Shown here in pieces: positions 56,302 to 64,000 of a DNA stretch of 64,000 nt. The notes under the pieces are model-generated. The model was not told the DNA's origin, made no database searches, and worked only from the letters and a program-made list of their open reading frames with translations. Numbering within the stretch: the stretch's first letter is position 1; the number at the start of each line of letters is the position of its first letter. The DNA comes from Paracoccaceae bacterium (GTDB lineage: Bacteria; Pseudomonadota; Alphaproteobacteria; Rhodobacterales; Rhodobacteraceae), in assembly GCA_030697175.1 (NCBI GenBank), contig JAUYQR010000011.1:124001-188000 (forward strand), given 5' to 3'. The translations under genes and the position numbers were made by a program.

Positions 56302-56562
56302 TCAATGCCGTTGCAGGCTCCGCACCGGCACGGCAATCCCCGCCAGCCAGGCACCCACCACCCGCAGGGCAGGCACCAGCCACCTCTCGCGCGGAGGCAG
56401 GCCCGGCCCTTCGCTCATCGCAGCGGGATCGGCATAGAGACTGAAGGCCGGCACCCCCGCGCCCACCCGCGAAAGTTCGTCCATCAGGTCATGGAAATCG
56501 TGCCAACCGCCGGTCTCGGTCCAGTCTGTGACACCACCGGTGAAATCTTCGGAAACGGGCAT
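56302..56562 (-). CDS. Small hypothetical protein upstream of the CadC-like regulator
   Basis: An 86-aa reading frame with GC-rich third codon positions, as in its neighbours. The N-terminal half is acidic (ETGGWHDFHDLMDELSRVG), and the end has a hydrophobic stretch (VVGAWLAGIAVPV) followed by a basic tail. No family is recognised and there is no strong ribosome site. It is on the same strand as the regulator, 69 nt before it. It could be a real small gene or an unused frame. Confidence 0.45.
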   Translation of the reverse strand: MPVSEDFTGGVTDWTETGGWHDFHDLMDELSRVGAGVPAFSLYADPAAMSEGPGLPPRERWLVPALRVVGAWLAGIAVPVRSLQRH

Positions 56563-56654
56563 GGCGTCCTCACGCTGCTGTTTGCCCGATCAGACTGCAC
56601 CCGACGCCGCCTCGCGTCCGGTTGCCCGGCTGAAATTTCGCTGAAATCGTGCGG

Positions 56655-57392
56655 TCAGACCAGCATCCCGCCGTCGCTATCGTCGCCCGCTTCTTCCAGC
56701 AGGCGGTCAAGATCCGGGATCATCACATGCCGGTTGCCTTCCAGGCTGATGACGCCGTCCTTCTTCAGGGCCGACATCTGCCGGCTTACCGTTTCCAGCG
56801 TCAGGCCCAGATAATCCGCCATCTCTTCGCGCGTCAGTGGCAGGTCAACCGACAGCACACCCTTCGGCCGCCGCACCTGCAACGAAGCCTCCCGCCGCGC
56901 GATGATGGCGATCAGCGACGCGATCTTTTCCCGCGCGGTCTTGCGGCCAAGCAGCAGCATCCACTCCCGCGCCGCGTCCAGTTCGTCCAGCGTCATCTCC
57001 AGCAACCGCTGCGCGATGTGAGGCGTCCTGCCCATCATCTCCTCGAACGGCTTCTTGCGGAAACAGCACATCACCAGGTCGGTCGTCGCCGTCACATCGA
57101 ACGCGGCAACTGCCCGCCCCGGCCGCCCCACGAAATCCGATGGAAGCAGCAGGCCAACCATCTGGCGCCGCCCGTCCTCCATCGTCTGGGTCAGCGTCGC
57201 GATCCCGGTCACGACCGAACCGACAAACTCCATCCGGTCGCCCGACCAGATCACCGTCTGCCCCGCCTGATAGCTGCGGTAGTATTTTATCTGCTCCAGT
57301 GCCGCCAATTCATCGCTGTCGCAGCGTGCGCAGACCGCGCGATGCCGGATCGGGCAATCACCGCAATGCTGATGGGCAAAATGGTCCTGCAT
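56655..57392 (-). CDS. fnrL: Oxygen-sensing Crp/Fnr-family regulator FnrL
   Basis: Global anaerobic activator. The N-terminal Cys cluster CGDC (10-13), Cys21 and Cys24, plus Cys109 or Cys110 in DLVMCCFRK, can hold the O2-labile [4Fe-4S] cluster. The cyclic-nucleotide-type beta-roll follows, then the dimer helix and an HTH with the FNR-type recognition sequence EEMADYLGLTLETVSRQMS (E--SR contacts TTGA). I chose ATG 57392 (245 aa), 7 nt after a GAGAG site; ATG 57407 is an alternative. It is divergent from hemN with one FNR box between them, so autoregulation is likely. Confidence 0.94.
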   Translation of the reverse strand: MQDHFAHQHCGDCPIRHRAVCARCDSDELAALEQIKYYRSYQAGQTVIWSGDRMEFVGSVVTGIATLTQTMEDGRRQMVGLLLPSDFVGRPGRAVAAFDVTATTDLVMCCFRKKPFEEMMGRTPHIAQRLLEMTLDELDAAREWMLLLGRKTAREKIASLIAIIARREASLQVRRPKGVLSVDLPLTREEMADYLGLTLETVSRQMSALKKDGVISLEGNRHVMIPDLDRLLEEAGDDSDGGMLV

Positions 57393-57408
57393 GTCTGGCT
57401 CTCTCATG

Positions 57409-57422
57409 TTGATCTGAGTCAA
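57409..57422. promoter_or_regulatory. FNR box between fnrL and hemN, with -10 for hemN
   Basis: TTGAT-CTGAG-TCAA matches TTGA-N6-TCAA. It is centred at 57415.5, which is 29.5 nt before CTAACC (57445-57450), a candidate -10. This puts a class II transcript start at 57457-57458, exactly on the hemN ATG. Toward fnrL the box lies just before the start, fitting repression. Confidence 0.85.
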
Positions 57423-57457
57423 GGCGTGCGACGGGTGCCTGCTCCTAACCTAACCTT

Positions 57458-58813
57458 ATGACACACCGCCCGCAACTCACCCGCCTCGGTCTTTTTGACG
57501 CCCGCGTGCCGCGCTACACCTCCTACCCCACCGCGCCGCACTTCGGCAGCACCGTAGCCGAGGCTGATTTTACCACCTGGGTTGGTGAAATCCCGGAAAA
57601 TTCGGAAATTTCGCTTTATGTGCATGTGCCGTTCTGCCGCAGGCTGTGCTGGTTCTGCGCCTGCCGCACCCAGGGCACCACCTCCGACGAACCGGTCATC
57701 ACCTATGTCCAGACGTTGAAAGCTGAACTTGACCTGCTGCGCGCCCACCTGCCGCGCGGCATCAGCCTCAGCCGCCTGCATTGGGGCGGCGGCACACCGA
57801 CGCTCCTGTCCGCCCCGCTGATCCGCGATCTGGCCGACGCCATCTTCACCGTCGCCCCCCTCGCCCCCGATGGCGAGTTTTCGGTCGAGATCGACCCGAA
57901 CGAGGTTGACGACGCCCGCCTTGACGCGCTTGCCGCCTCGGGCATGAACCGCGCCTCGATCGGGGTGCAGGATTTCGACCCGCTGATCCAGAAGACCATC
58001 GGCCGCGAACAAAGCTACGCCCTGACCCGCGACATTGCCGAACGCATCCGCGCCCGTGGCATCACCAGCCTGAATGCAGACATCCTTTATGGCCTGCCGC
58101 ACCAGACCGGCCCCCGCATCGCGGATTCGGTGCAGAAACTCCTCACCCTCTCGCCCGACCGCGTGGCGCTTTACGGCTATGCCCACGTCCCGTGGATGAG
58201 CCGCCGCCAGCAGATGATCCCCTCCGACACCATGCCTACCCCGCAGGAACGCCTGTCGCTCTTTGAAACCGCGCGCCAGTTGTTCCTTTGGGATGGCTAC
58301 GACGAAATCGGCATCGACCATTTCGCAAAACCGACCGACGGCTTGGCCAAGGCCGCCAAGGCAGGCACCCTTCGCCGCAATTTCCAGGGCTACACCGACG
58401 ACACCTCGCCCGTGCTGATCGGCCTTGGAGCCTCGTCGATCTCGCGCTTCCCGCAAGGGTTCGCGCAGAACGTCTCGGCTACCGCTGCCTACACCAAGGC
58501 GGTGCGCGCAGGCCACTTCCCCACCCACCGCGGCCACCGCTTTGCCGGCGAAGACACCCTTCGCGCCCGCATCATCGAGGCGCTGATGTGTGATTTCCGC
58601 GTGTCGCGCGCCGAACTCCTGCGCGATTTCGACACCACGCCCGACCGCATCGAAACCCTGTTCCGCGCCGCCGGGGAAACCTTCGGCGACATGGTCATGA
58701 TCACGCCCGAAGCCTTCATCATCCCGGAAAAGGCCAAACCGCTGACCCGGATGATCGCCCGCGCCTTCGACGCCTACGACCAGACCAAGGCCTTGCACTC
58801 GGCAGCGGTCTAG
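57458..58813 (+). CDS. hemN: Oxygen-independent coproporphyrinogen III oxidase HemN (HemZ)
   Basis: Radical-SAM enzyme for anaerobic protoporphyrinogen IX synthesis, the counterpart of HemF. The 451-aa protein has RYTSYPTAPHF, cluster-binding Cys60, Cys64 and Cys67 in CRRLCWFCACRT, the GGGTPTLLS glycine motif, EIDPNEVDDARL, RASIGVQDFDPLIQKTIGR and LNADILYGLPHQT. No ribosome site precedes the ATG, and the predicted transcript start coincides with it, suggesting leaderless translation. Its stop overlaps the convergent glycosyltransferase by 4 nt. Next to fnrL as in Rhodobacter. Confidence 0.96.
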   Translation: MTHRPQLTRLGLFDARVPRYTSYPTAPHFGSTVAEADFTTWVGEIPENSEISLYVHVPFCRRLCWFCACRTQGTTSDEPVITYVQTLKAELDLLRAHLPRGISLSRLHWGGGTPTLLSAPLIRDLADAIFTVAPLAPDGEFSVEIDPNEVDDARLDALAASGMNRASIGVQDFDPLIQKTIGREQSYALTRDIAERIRARGITSLNADILYGLPHQTGPRIADSVQKLLTLSPDRVALYGYAHVPWMSRRQQMIPSDTMPTPQERLSLFETARQLFLWDGYDEIGIDHFAKPTDGLAKAAKAGTLRRNFQGYTDDTSPVLIGLGASSISRFPQGFAQNVSATAAYTKAVRAGHFPTHRGHRFAGEDTLRARIIEALMCDFRVSRAELLRDFDTTPDRIETLFRAAGETFGDMVMITPEAFIIPEKAKPLTRMIARAFDAYDQTKALHSAAV

Positions 58814-60030
58814 CGCACCAGCCGCTCCAGCAACGCCACCTGACGCGGCAGGCAGACCGCGCGCAGGTCATACCGTGCCCGCACCGCCGCGCGCGCCGCC
58901 GTCCGCATCGCCAGATACGCCTCGGGCCGCGCCAGCGCGTCAGTCAGCGCCGCTGACCACCCGGCAATGTCAAAGAAATCGACCAGCCGCCCGGTCACGC
59001 CATCCTCGATCACCTCTTCAACCGGCGCGGTGCGTGACCCCACCACGAGCGCGCCCGCCGCCATCGCCTCGACCATCGACCAGCTCAGCACGAAGGGATA
59101 GGTCAGGTAGGCATGCACGCGGGACACATGCAGCAGATCGACGTAGCGGTCATAGGCCACGTTTCCCACGAAATGCACGCGGCCAAGGTCCAGCGCACCG
59201 CCCACCTCTGCCAGCATCGTCTCGCGCCAGGTGCCGCCGCCCACCGGCTTGGACCCATAGCTGATCTCGTCACCGCCGACGATCACCGCCTGCGCCTCAG
59301 GCCGCGCGGCCAGCACCGCCGGCAAGGCCCGCATAAAGGTCCGAAACCCGCGGTACGGCTCCAGATTGCGGTTCACGAAGGTCAAGACCTCGTCCCCCGG
59401 CGCCAACACCTGCCCGTTCGGCAAGGTAAACCGCGCCGCAGGGTCAGGGACCAGCCGGTCACAATCCACCCCGTCGAACACCACCTCGATCATCCGGCGC
59501 AGCGGGCCGGGATGGCGGCTGGCCTGCCATTCGGTCGGCGACAGCCCGGCATCGGCATGCAGCAGCGCCTGCCCAAGATGCGTCGCCCGGCCTTGCGCGA
59601 TCATCACCTGATCGAACCCGACCGGCCCCGCCTCGGGGTCAAACCCCACATCCGCACCCTGACCGGAATAATAGAACTCGGCATAGACCAGCAGCTTCGC
59701 TTCCGGCCAGACTTCTTTCAAGAACAGCGTCTCGCCCCAGCCGGAATGGCCAAAGATCACGTCCGGCACATACCCCTCCGCGCGCAACCGCTGCGCCGCG
59801 CGCGCCACGATCACCCCCCGGTCGCTCATCGTCGTGTAATTCCGCCCCAGCCGCGTCGCCGCGGGATCAACCGCTTCCGCCTTGAAGGTATAGCGCCACA
59901 TTGGCACAGCACTTGTCGTCTTGTTCACCACATCGGTCAGCGCCCGCACATCATGGCCCAGCCGCTGCATCTCCGGTGCCAGATTCAGGAACTGGCCGGG
60001 GAAATTCTGGTGCACGAAAAGAAGCTTCAA
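58810..60030 (-). CDS. Family-4-like glycosyltransferase
   Basis: A 406-aa GT-B fold glycosyltransferase. The N-terminal domain starts LKLLFVHQNFPGQFLNLA, and the C-terminal donor-binding domain has FVNRNLEPYRGFRTFMRAL, AVIVGGDEISYGSKP, GRVHFVGNVAYDRYVDLLH and the E-x7-E region VLSWSMVEAMAAGALVVGS. The start is a TTG (60030) located 2 nt after the yejF TGA; no ATG gives the N-terminus, so translation is probably by coupling to the ABC operon. The acceptor is unknown; surface polysaccharide or glycolipid synthesis is likely. Confidence 0.85.
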   Translation of the reverse strand: MKLLFVHQNFPGQFLNLAPEMQRLGHDVRALTDVVNKTTSAVPMWRYTFKAEAVDPAATRLGRNYTTMSDRGVIVARAAQRLRAEGYVPDVIFGHSGWGETLFLKEVWPEAKLLVYAEFYYSGQGADVGFDPEAGPVGFDQVMIAQGRATHLGQALLHADAGLSPTEWQASRHPGPLRRMIEVVFDGVDCDRLVPDPAARFTLPNGQVLAPGDEVLTFVNRNLEPYRGFRTFMRALPAVLAARPEAQAVIVGGDEISYGSKPVGGGTWRETMLAEVGGALDLGRVHFVGNVAYDRYVDLLHVSRVHAYLTYPFVLSWSMVEAMAAGALVVGSRTAPVEEVIEDGVTGRLVDFFDIAGWSAALTDALARPEAYLAMRTAARAAVRARYDLRAVCLPRQVALLERLVR

Positions 60031-60032
60031 GG

Positions 60033-61616
60033 TCAGGGTCCGAATGCCGCCGCCATCAAGGCCTTGGTATAAGGGGATTGAGGATCGGTAAACACTGCCC
60101 CGCAGTCGCCACTTTCCACCACGTCCCCGGCCTGCATCACCATCACCTTGTGCGCCATCGCCCGGATCACCCGCAAATCGTGGCTGATGAAGATGTAGGC
60201 CAGCCCCCACTTGCGCTGCAACTCGCGCAAGAGCACCACGATCTGCACCTGCACCGTCATGTCCAGGGCACTCGTCGGCTCGTCCAGCACCACCAGCTTC
60301 GGGCGCAGGATCATCGCCCGCGCAATCGCGATGCGCTGCCGCTGGCCGCCCGAAAACTCGTGCGGATAGCGGGTCATCGCGGCCGGGTCCAACCCCACCT
60401 CACCCATGATTTCGGCCACCATCTCGGTCCGGTTGCGCCCCGGTTCCAGCCCATGCACGCCCAGCCCCTCGGCGATGATCTGCTCGGCCGTCAGGCGCGG
60501 CGACAGGCTGCCGAACGGGTCTTGAAACACCACCTGCATCTCGCGCCGCAAGGCCCGCATCGCGGCACCTTTCCGGTCGCGCAGATCCTGGCCCAGAAAC
60601 ACCACCGGCCCCTCCGACGGAATGAGCCGCAGGATCGCCAGCGCCAGCGTCGTCTTGCCCGATCCGCTTTCCCCCACGATGCCCAAGGTCTCGCCGCCGC
60701 GCACCGAAAGGCTGGCGTCGTTCACCGCCTTCACATGCCCCACGGTCTTGCGCAGGAACCCCTTCTGAATCGGGAACCACACCCGCAAGCCATCCGTCCG
60801 CACCACCTCAGCCGCACCCTCGGGCACCGGCTCTGGTCCGCCCTTCTGTTCGGCGGCCAGCAGTTTCTGCGTGTAGGGATGCTGCGGGTTGGCGAAGATC
60901 TCCCCCGTCACCCCCTGCTCCACGATCTCGCCGCCCTGCATCACGCAGACCCGGTCGGCGATCCGCCGCACGATGCCAAGGTCGTGCGTGATGAACAAAA
61001 GGCTCAATCCCTCCGACCGCTTCAACTCCGCCAGAAGATCCAGGATCTGCGCCTGAATTGTCACATCCAGCGCCGTCGTCGGCTCATCCGCCACCAGCAA
61101 CTCCGGCCCGTTCGCCAGGGCCATCGCGATCATCACCCGCTGCCGCTGCCCGCCCGAAAGCTGATGCGGATAGGCCCCGAGCCGGCTTTCCGCATCGCGG
61201 ATGCCGACCTTGTTCAGCAATTCCACCACCCGCAAACGCGCCGGCTCGCCGGTCAGCCCCTGATGCAGCGCAAGGCTTTCCGCCATCTGCTTTTCGATCG
61301 TATGCAGCGGGTTCAGGCTCGTCATCGGCTCTTGGAAAATAAAGCTGATGTCGTTGCCGCGCACGCGGCGAAGCGCGCGCTCGCTCTGCCCGACCATCTC
61401 GGTGCCGTTATAGGTGACAGACCCCGAAACCTCGGCACTGTCCGGCAACAGCCCCACGGTGGACAGCGCGGTCACCGATTTTCCCGATCCGCTCTCGCCC
61501 ACCAGCGCGACCGTCTCGCCCTTGCCCACGGTGAACGACACCGCCTTCACCGCCTCGATCAGCCGTCCATCCTGCCGGAAACTGACCGACAGACCCTTCA
61601 CCTCCAACACACTCAT
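60033..61616 (-). CDS. yejF: Peptide ABC transporter ATPase YejF (two fused ATPase domains)
   Basis: Energises the YejABEF importer. The 527-aa protein has two complete ABC domains: Walker [14 protein letters not shown] and [13 protein letters not shown], signatures [15 protein letters not shown] and [15 protein letters not shown], Walker [13 protein letters not shown] and [12 protein letters not shown]. Each domain ends with the oligopeptide-family C-terminal motif ([22 protein letters not shown]), typical of Dpp/Opp-type ATPases. ATGA overlap couples it to yejE. Confidence 0.94.
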   Translation of the reverse strand: MSVLEVKGLSVSFRQDGRLIEAVKAVSFTVGKGETVALVGESGSGKSVTALSTVGLLPDSAEVSGSVTYNGTEMVGQSERALRRVRGNDISFIFQEPMTSLNPLHTIEKQMAESLALHQGLTGEPARLRVVELLNKVGIRDAESRLGAYPHQLSGGQRQRVMIAMALANGPELLVADEPTTALDVTIQAQILDLLAELKRSEGLSLLFITHDLGIVRRIADRVCVMQGGEIVEQGVTGEIFANPQHPYTQKLLAAEQKGGPEPVPEGAAEVVRTDGLRVWFPIQKGFLRKTVGHVKAVNDASLSVRGGETLGIVGESGSGKTTLALAILRLIPSEGPVVFLGQDLRDRKGAAMRALRREMQVVFQDPFGSLSPRLTAEQIIAEGLGVHGLEPGRNRTEMVAEIMGEVGLDPAAMTRYPHEFSGGQRQRIAIARAMILRPKLVVLDEPTSALDMTVQVQIVVLLRELQRKWGLAYIFISHDLRVIRAMAHKVMVMQAGDVVESGDCGAVFTDPQSPYTKALMAAAFGP

Positions 61617-62722
61617 CGAAAGGTCTTTCGCGGGTCAAAGGCATCGCGAACGCCTTCAAAGATGAACACCAGAAGGCTCAGCATGATGGCGAAGGTGAAG
61701 AACGCGGTAAAGCCCAGCCACGGCGCCTGCAGGTTCTGCTGCGCCTGCCGTGACAACTGCCCCAGGGACGGTGCGCTCGCGGGCAAGCCGAAGCCCAGGT
61801 AATCCAGCGTCGCCAGCGCGCCGATCGTGCCGGTGATGATGAACGGCAGGAACGTCAGCGTTGCCACCATCGCGTTCGGCAGCACATGGCGGAACATGAT
61901 CTGCACGTCCGTCACGCCAAGCGCCCGCGCCGCCCGCACATACTCGAAATTCCGCGCCCTCAGGAACTCGGCCCTGACCACGCCGACAAGGCCGGTCCAG
62001 CCAAACAGCACCATCAGCGCCACCATCAGCCAGAAACTCTTGGACCAGACCGCCGTCAAGATGATGATGACGTAAAGCGTCGGCACCGATGACCACAACT
62101 CGATCACCCGCTGAAAGATCAGGTCCGTCAGCCCGCCGAAATACCCCTGCACCGCCCCCGCCGCGACCCCGATGATCGACGTCAGCGCCGTTACCAGCAG
62201 CGCAAAGGTGATCGACAGCCGGAACCCGTAGATCACCCGCGCCAGCACATCGCGGCTGGTGTCATCCGTCCCCAGCAGGTTCTGCTTCGACGGCGGCCCC
62301 GGTGCCACGCCCCCGGTATCGACGATGGAGTTGTAGGAATACCGCACCGGCGGCCACAGCATCCACCCGGCGTTCACCGGCTCGCCCAGCGCGGTGCCGT
62401 TCTCGGTCGCCTCGGCCAGAATCCCCTCCGGATCATCCCAGCAATCCAGCGATCCCGCCGCCACGATCAGGCACTGCACTTCAATCGTGGAATACTTCGC
62501 CTCGGTCCGCAGATCGCCGCCAAACGCCTGCTCTGAATAGAACCGGAACGCCGGCATGTAATAGCCACCGTCGTATTTCACCAGCATCGGCTTGTCGTTG
62601 GCGATCAGCTCCGCGCACAGCGACAGCCCATACAGCACAAGGAATATCCACAGCGACCAATACGCCCGCCGATTCGCGGTAAAGTTCCGCCAGCGCCGCT
62701 GGTTCAGGGGCGACAATGCCAT
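61613..62722 (-). CDS. yejE: Peptide ABC transporter permease YejE
   Basis: A 369-aa inner-membrane permease of the DppC/OppC family with the YejE-specific N-terminus LSPLNQRRWRNFTANRRAYW and a large periplasmic insert (EQAFGGDLRTEAKYSTIEVQ region). The inner-membrane EAA loop reads EFLRARNFEYVRAARALGVT. Five or six helices follow (for example LSITFALLVTALTSIIGVA). Known Yej systems import oligopeptides, including microcin C in E. coli. It overlaps yejB by one base (TGATG). Confidence 0.93.
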   Translation of the reverse strand: MALSPLNQRRWRNFTANRRAYWSLWIFLVLYGLSLCAELIANDKPMLVKYDGGYYMPAFRFYSEQAFGGDLRTEAKYSTIEVQCLIVAAGSLDCWDDPEGILAEATENGTALGEPVNAGWMLWPPVRYSYNSIVDTGGVAPGPPSKQNLLGTDDTSRDVLARVIYGFRLSITFALLVTALTSIIGVAAGAVQGYFGGLTDLIFQRVIELWSSVPTLYVIIILTAVWSKSFWLMVALMVLFGWTGLVGVVRAEFLRARNFEYVRAARALGVTDVQIMFRHVLPNAMVATLTFLPFIITGTIGALATLDYLGFGLPASAPSLGQLSRQAQQNLQAPWLGFTAFFTFAIMLSLLVFIFEGVRDAFDPRKTFR

Positions 62723-63876
62723 CAGCCGCGCCTTTCGAAATCAATGCGCGGGTCGACCAGCACATACATCAGGTCCGAGATGATCCCCACGATCAACCCG
62801 ATCAGCCCGAACGCGAACAGCGTGCCAAAGATCACCGGATAATCCCGCTCCACCGCCGACCGGTAGCCAAGCTGCCCCAGACCATCCAGCGAGAAGATGA
62901 ATTCGATGATCAGGCTCGATCCGAAGAACACCCCCAGAAACAGCCCCGGAAAGCCCGCGATCACGATCAGCATCGCGTTGCGGAACACATGGCCGTAAAG
63001 CACACGGGATTCCGACAGCCCCTTGGCCCGCGCGGTCATCACATACTGCTTCTTGATCTCGTCCAGAAAGCTGTTCTTCGTCAGCAACGTCAGCGTCGCA
63101 AATGCCGAAATCAGCTGCGCCGTCACCGGCAGCACGATGTGCCACAGGTAATCGGTGATCTTCTGATACCACGGGAATGTCTCCCACCCGTCGCTGGTCA
63201 GCCCGCGCAGCGGGAACCACTGGAAATAGCTGCCCCCCGCAAACACCACCATCAACAGGATCGCGAACAGAAACCCCGGTATCGCATAGGCCGCGATGAT
63301 GATGCCGCTGGTCCAGGTGTCGAAGCTAGACCCGTCCCGCACCGCCTTGCGAATGCCCAGCGGGATCGAGATCAGATAGGCGATCAGCGTCGACCACAGC
63401 CCCAGCGTGATCGACACCGGCATCTTTTCCAGCACCAGATCAACAACCGAGGTTGACCGGAAGTAGCTCTGCCCGAAATCGAAGGTCAGGTAGTTGCCCA
63501 TCATGATGACGAACCGCTCCGCCGCAGGAATGGCCTCCTTGCGGCACTCCGGCGCATCCAGCGATGGCGTGCCGGTAAAGCCCTCGTCGCAGACAAAGCG
63601 CGCGAAACCGAACTGCACTTCCAGCCGCGCCAGAAACTCGGGCGGCAACCCGCGCGCCCCGACGTAACCGCCCTCGCCGCTGGCCGCTTCCTCCGTGACC
63701 CCCGCATCCGACGTGCCGGTCAGCGCCTCGATCGCATCACCGCCGCCTTCCAGCCGCGCCTGTATCTGCTCGATCGGTCCGCCCGGAACGAACTGCGTCA
63801 GCGCAAAGTTGATCAGCATCACGCCGAACAGCGTGGGGATCACCAGAAGCAATCGCCGAAGGATATAGGCGCCCAA
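62722..63876 (-). CDS. yejB: Peptide ABC transporter permease YejB
   Basis: A 384-aa DppB/OppB-type permease. The N-terminus [21 protein letters not shown] is the family's first helix. A periplasmic loop of roughly 100 residues contains [14 protein letters not shown] and paired Cys (VCDEGF, APECRK). The EAA loop reads [21 protein letters not shown]. YejB proteins share this long loop, which distinguishes them from DppB. It follows yejA with a 19-nt gap. Confidence 0.93.
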   Translation of the reverse strand: MGAYILRRLLLVIPTLFGVMLINFALTQFVPGGPIEQIQARLEGGGDAIEALTGTSDAGVTEEAASGEGGYVGARGLPPEFLARLEVQFGFARFVCDEGFTGTPSLDAPECRKEAIPAAERFVIMMGNYLTFDFGQSYFRSTSVVDLVLEKMPVSITLGLWSTLIAYLISIPLGIRKAVRDGSSFDTWTSGIIIAAYAIPGFLFAILLMVVFAGGSYFQWFPLRGLTSDGWETFPWYQKITDYLWHIVLPVTAQLISAFATLTLLTKNSFLDEIKKQYVMTARAKGLSESRVLYGHVFRNAMLIVIAGFPGLFLGVFFGSSLIIEFIFSLDGLGQLGYRSAVERDYPVIFGTLFAFGLIGLIVGIISDLMYVLVDPRIDFERRG

Positions 63877-63895
63877 GTTCCCTGCCCGTTCTAGA

Positions 63896-64000
63896 TTATT
63901 GCAGCACGCCCTTGGCTTTCAGCGCTTCTGCCTTTTCGGCGTTGTACCACCAGATCGACAGTTCGCCCAGTGCGTAAGGCGGCAGCGTCGCGGGGTGTTC
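63896..64000 (-). CDS. yejA: Periplasmic peptide-binding protein YejA, C-terminal end only
   Basis: Only the last 34 codons are inside the window. They read a typical SBP_bac_5 C-terminus ([20 protein letters not shown], ending KAKGVLQ) and stop at TAA. Position directly upstream of yejB on the same strand supports the assignment as the solute receptor of the importer. Everything else of the gene lies beyond base 64000. Confidence 0.75.
   Translation of the reverse strand, partial: EHPATLPPYALGELSIWWYNAEKAEALKAKGVLQ

Overview
The window is a dense, GC-rich stretch of bacterial chromosome. Gene order and product types point to an alphaproteobacterium of the Rhodobacterales (Rhodobacter / Gemmobacter / Tabrizicola-like). 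Indicators are ccoNOQP-ccoGHIS beside fnrL and hemN, a GTTC-N7-GTTC type SOS box, DUF2794, an IalB-family protein and divergent hemC/hemE with a PpsR-type site. This placement is inferred from gene content, not from a database search. I see no rRNA, tRNA, CRISPR array, prophage or insertion sequence. Almost every base outside about 20 short intergenic gaps is coding, and many gene pairs overlap by 1-8 nt.

Layout. 1-5273: a carbonic anhydrase / SbtA-type bicarbonate permease pair (cut at the left edge), a small pseudo-Hpt-like protein, an M17 aminopeptidase with an NlpC/P60 hydrolase, DUF2794 and an asparaginase of the Rhizobium etli type. 5456-10814: an IalB-family protein, rlmN, a CPA2 antiporter without an RCK domain, a YcaQ-like DNA glycosylase and a LOG-family protein. 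10894-20161: a + strand run with dapD, dapE, a GNAT, rnr, a lytic transglycosylase and an SOS-boxed dnaE2 that lacks its C-terminal OB domain. 20514-23882: a selenium locus, with an FAD-oxidoreductase/SelD fusion and selU. 23983-30053: DUF1287, a formate/nitrite channel, argE, a secreted protein, an MFS carrier and a D-2-hydroxyacid dehydrogenase. 30141-34052: tesA divergent from the ybbA-ybbP ABC transporter. 34091-36158: hemC/hemE. 36177-45891: an acyl-CoA dehydrogenase-like/HxlR pair, hemF, an SDR, an rRNA methyltransferase, clpS, a HAD phosphatase, a SPOR-containing DD-carboxypeptidase and a FAH-family hydrolase. 45897-58813: the cbb3 oxidase genes and their assembly factors, a universal stress protein, a CadC-like TPR regulator, fnrL and hemN. 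58810-64000: a glycosyltransferase and the yejABEF peptide importer (yejA cut at the right edge).

How it works together. The strongest theme is oxygen-responsive respiration and tetrapyrrole synthesis. hemC, hemE, hemF (O2-dependent) and hemN (O2-independent) are all here, with the high-affinity cbb3 oxidase, its copper/heme maturation genes and the FNR regulator. Three FNR boxes (TTGA-N6-TCAA) lie exactly where the regulator should act: before ccoN, before the stress protein and between fnrL and hemN. The PpsR-type box between hemC and hemE suggests a phototrophic ancestor or a phototrophic organism.

No exotic multi-gene system is evident. The most unusual items are a dispersed intergenic hairpin + GGGATATTT element in five places, a DnaE2 polymerase that ends before its OB domain, a hemN promoter whose geometry predicts a leaderless FNR-controlled mRNA, and an SDR enzyme without the catalytic lysine.
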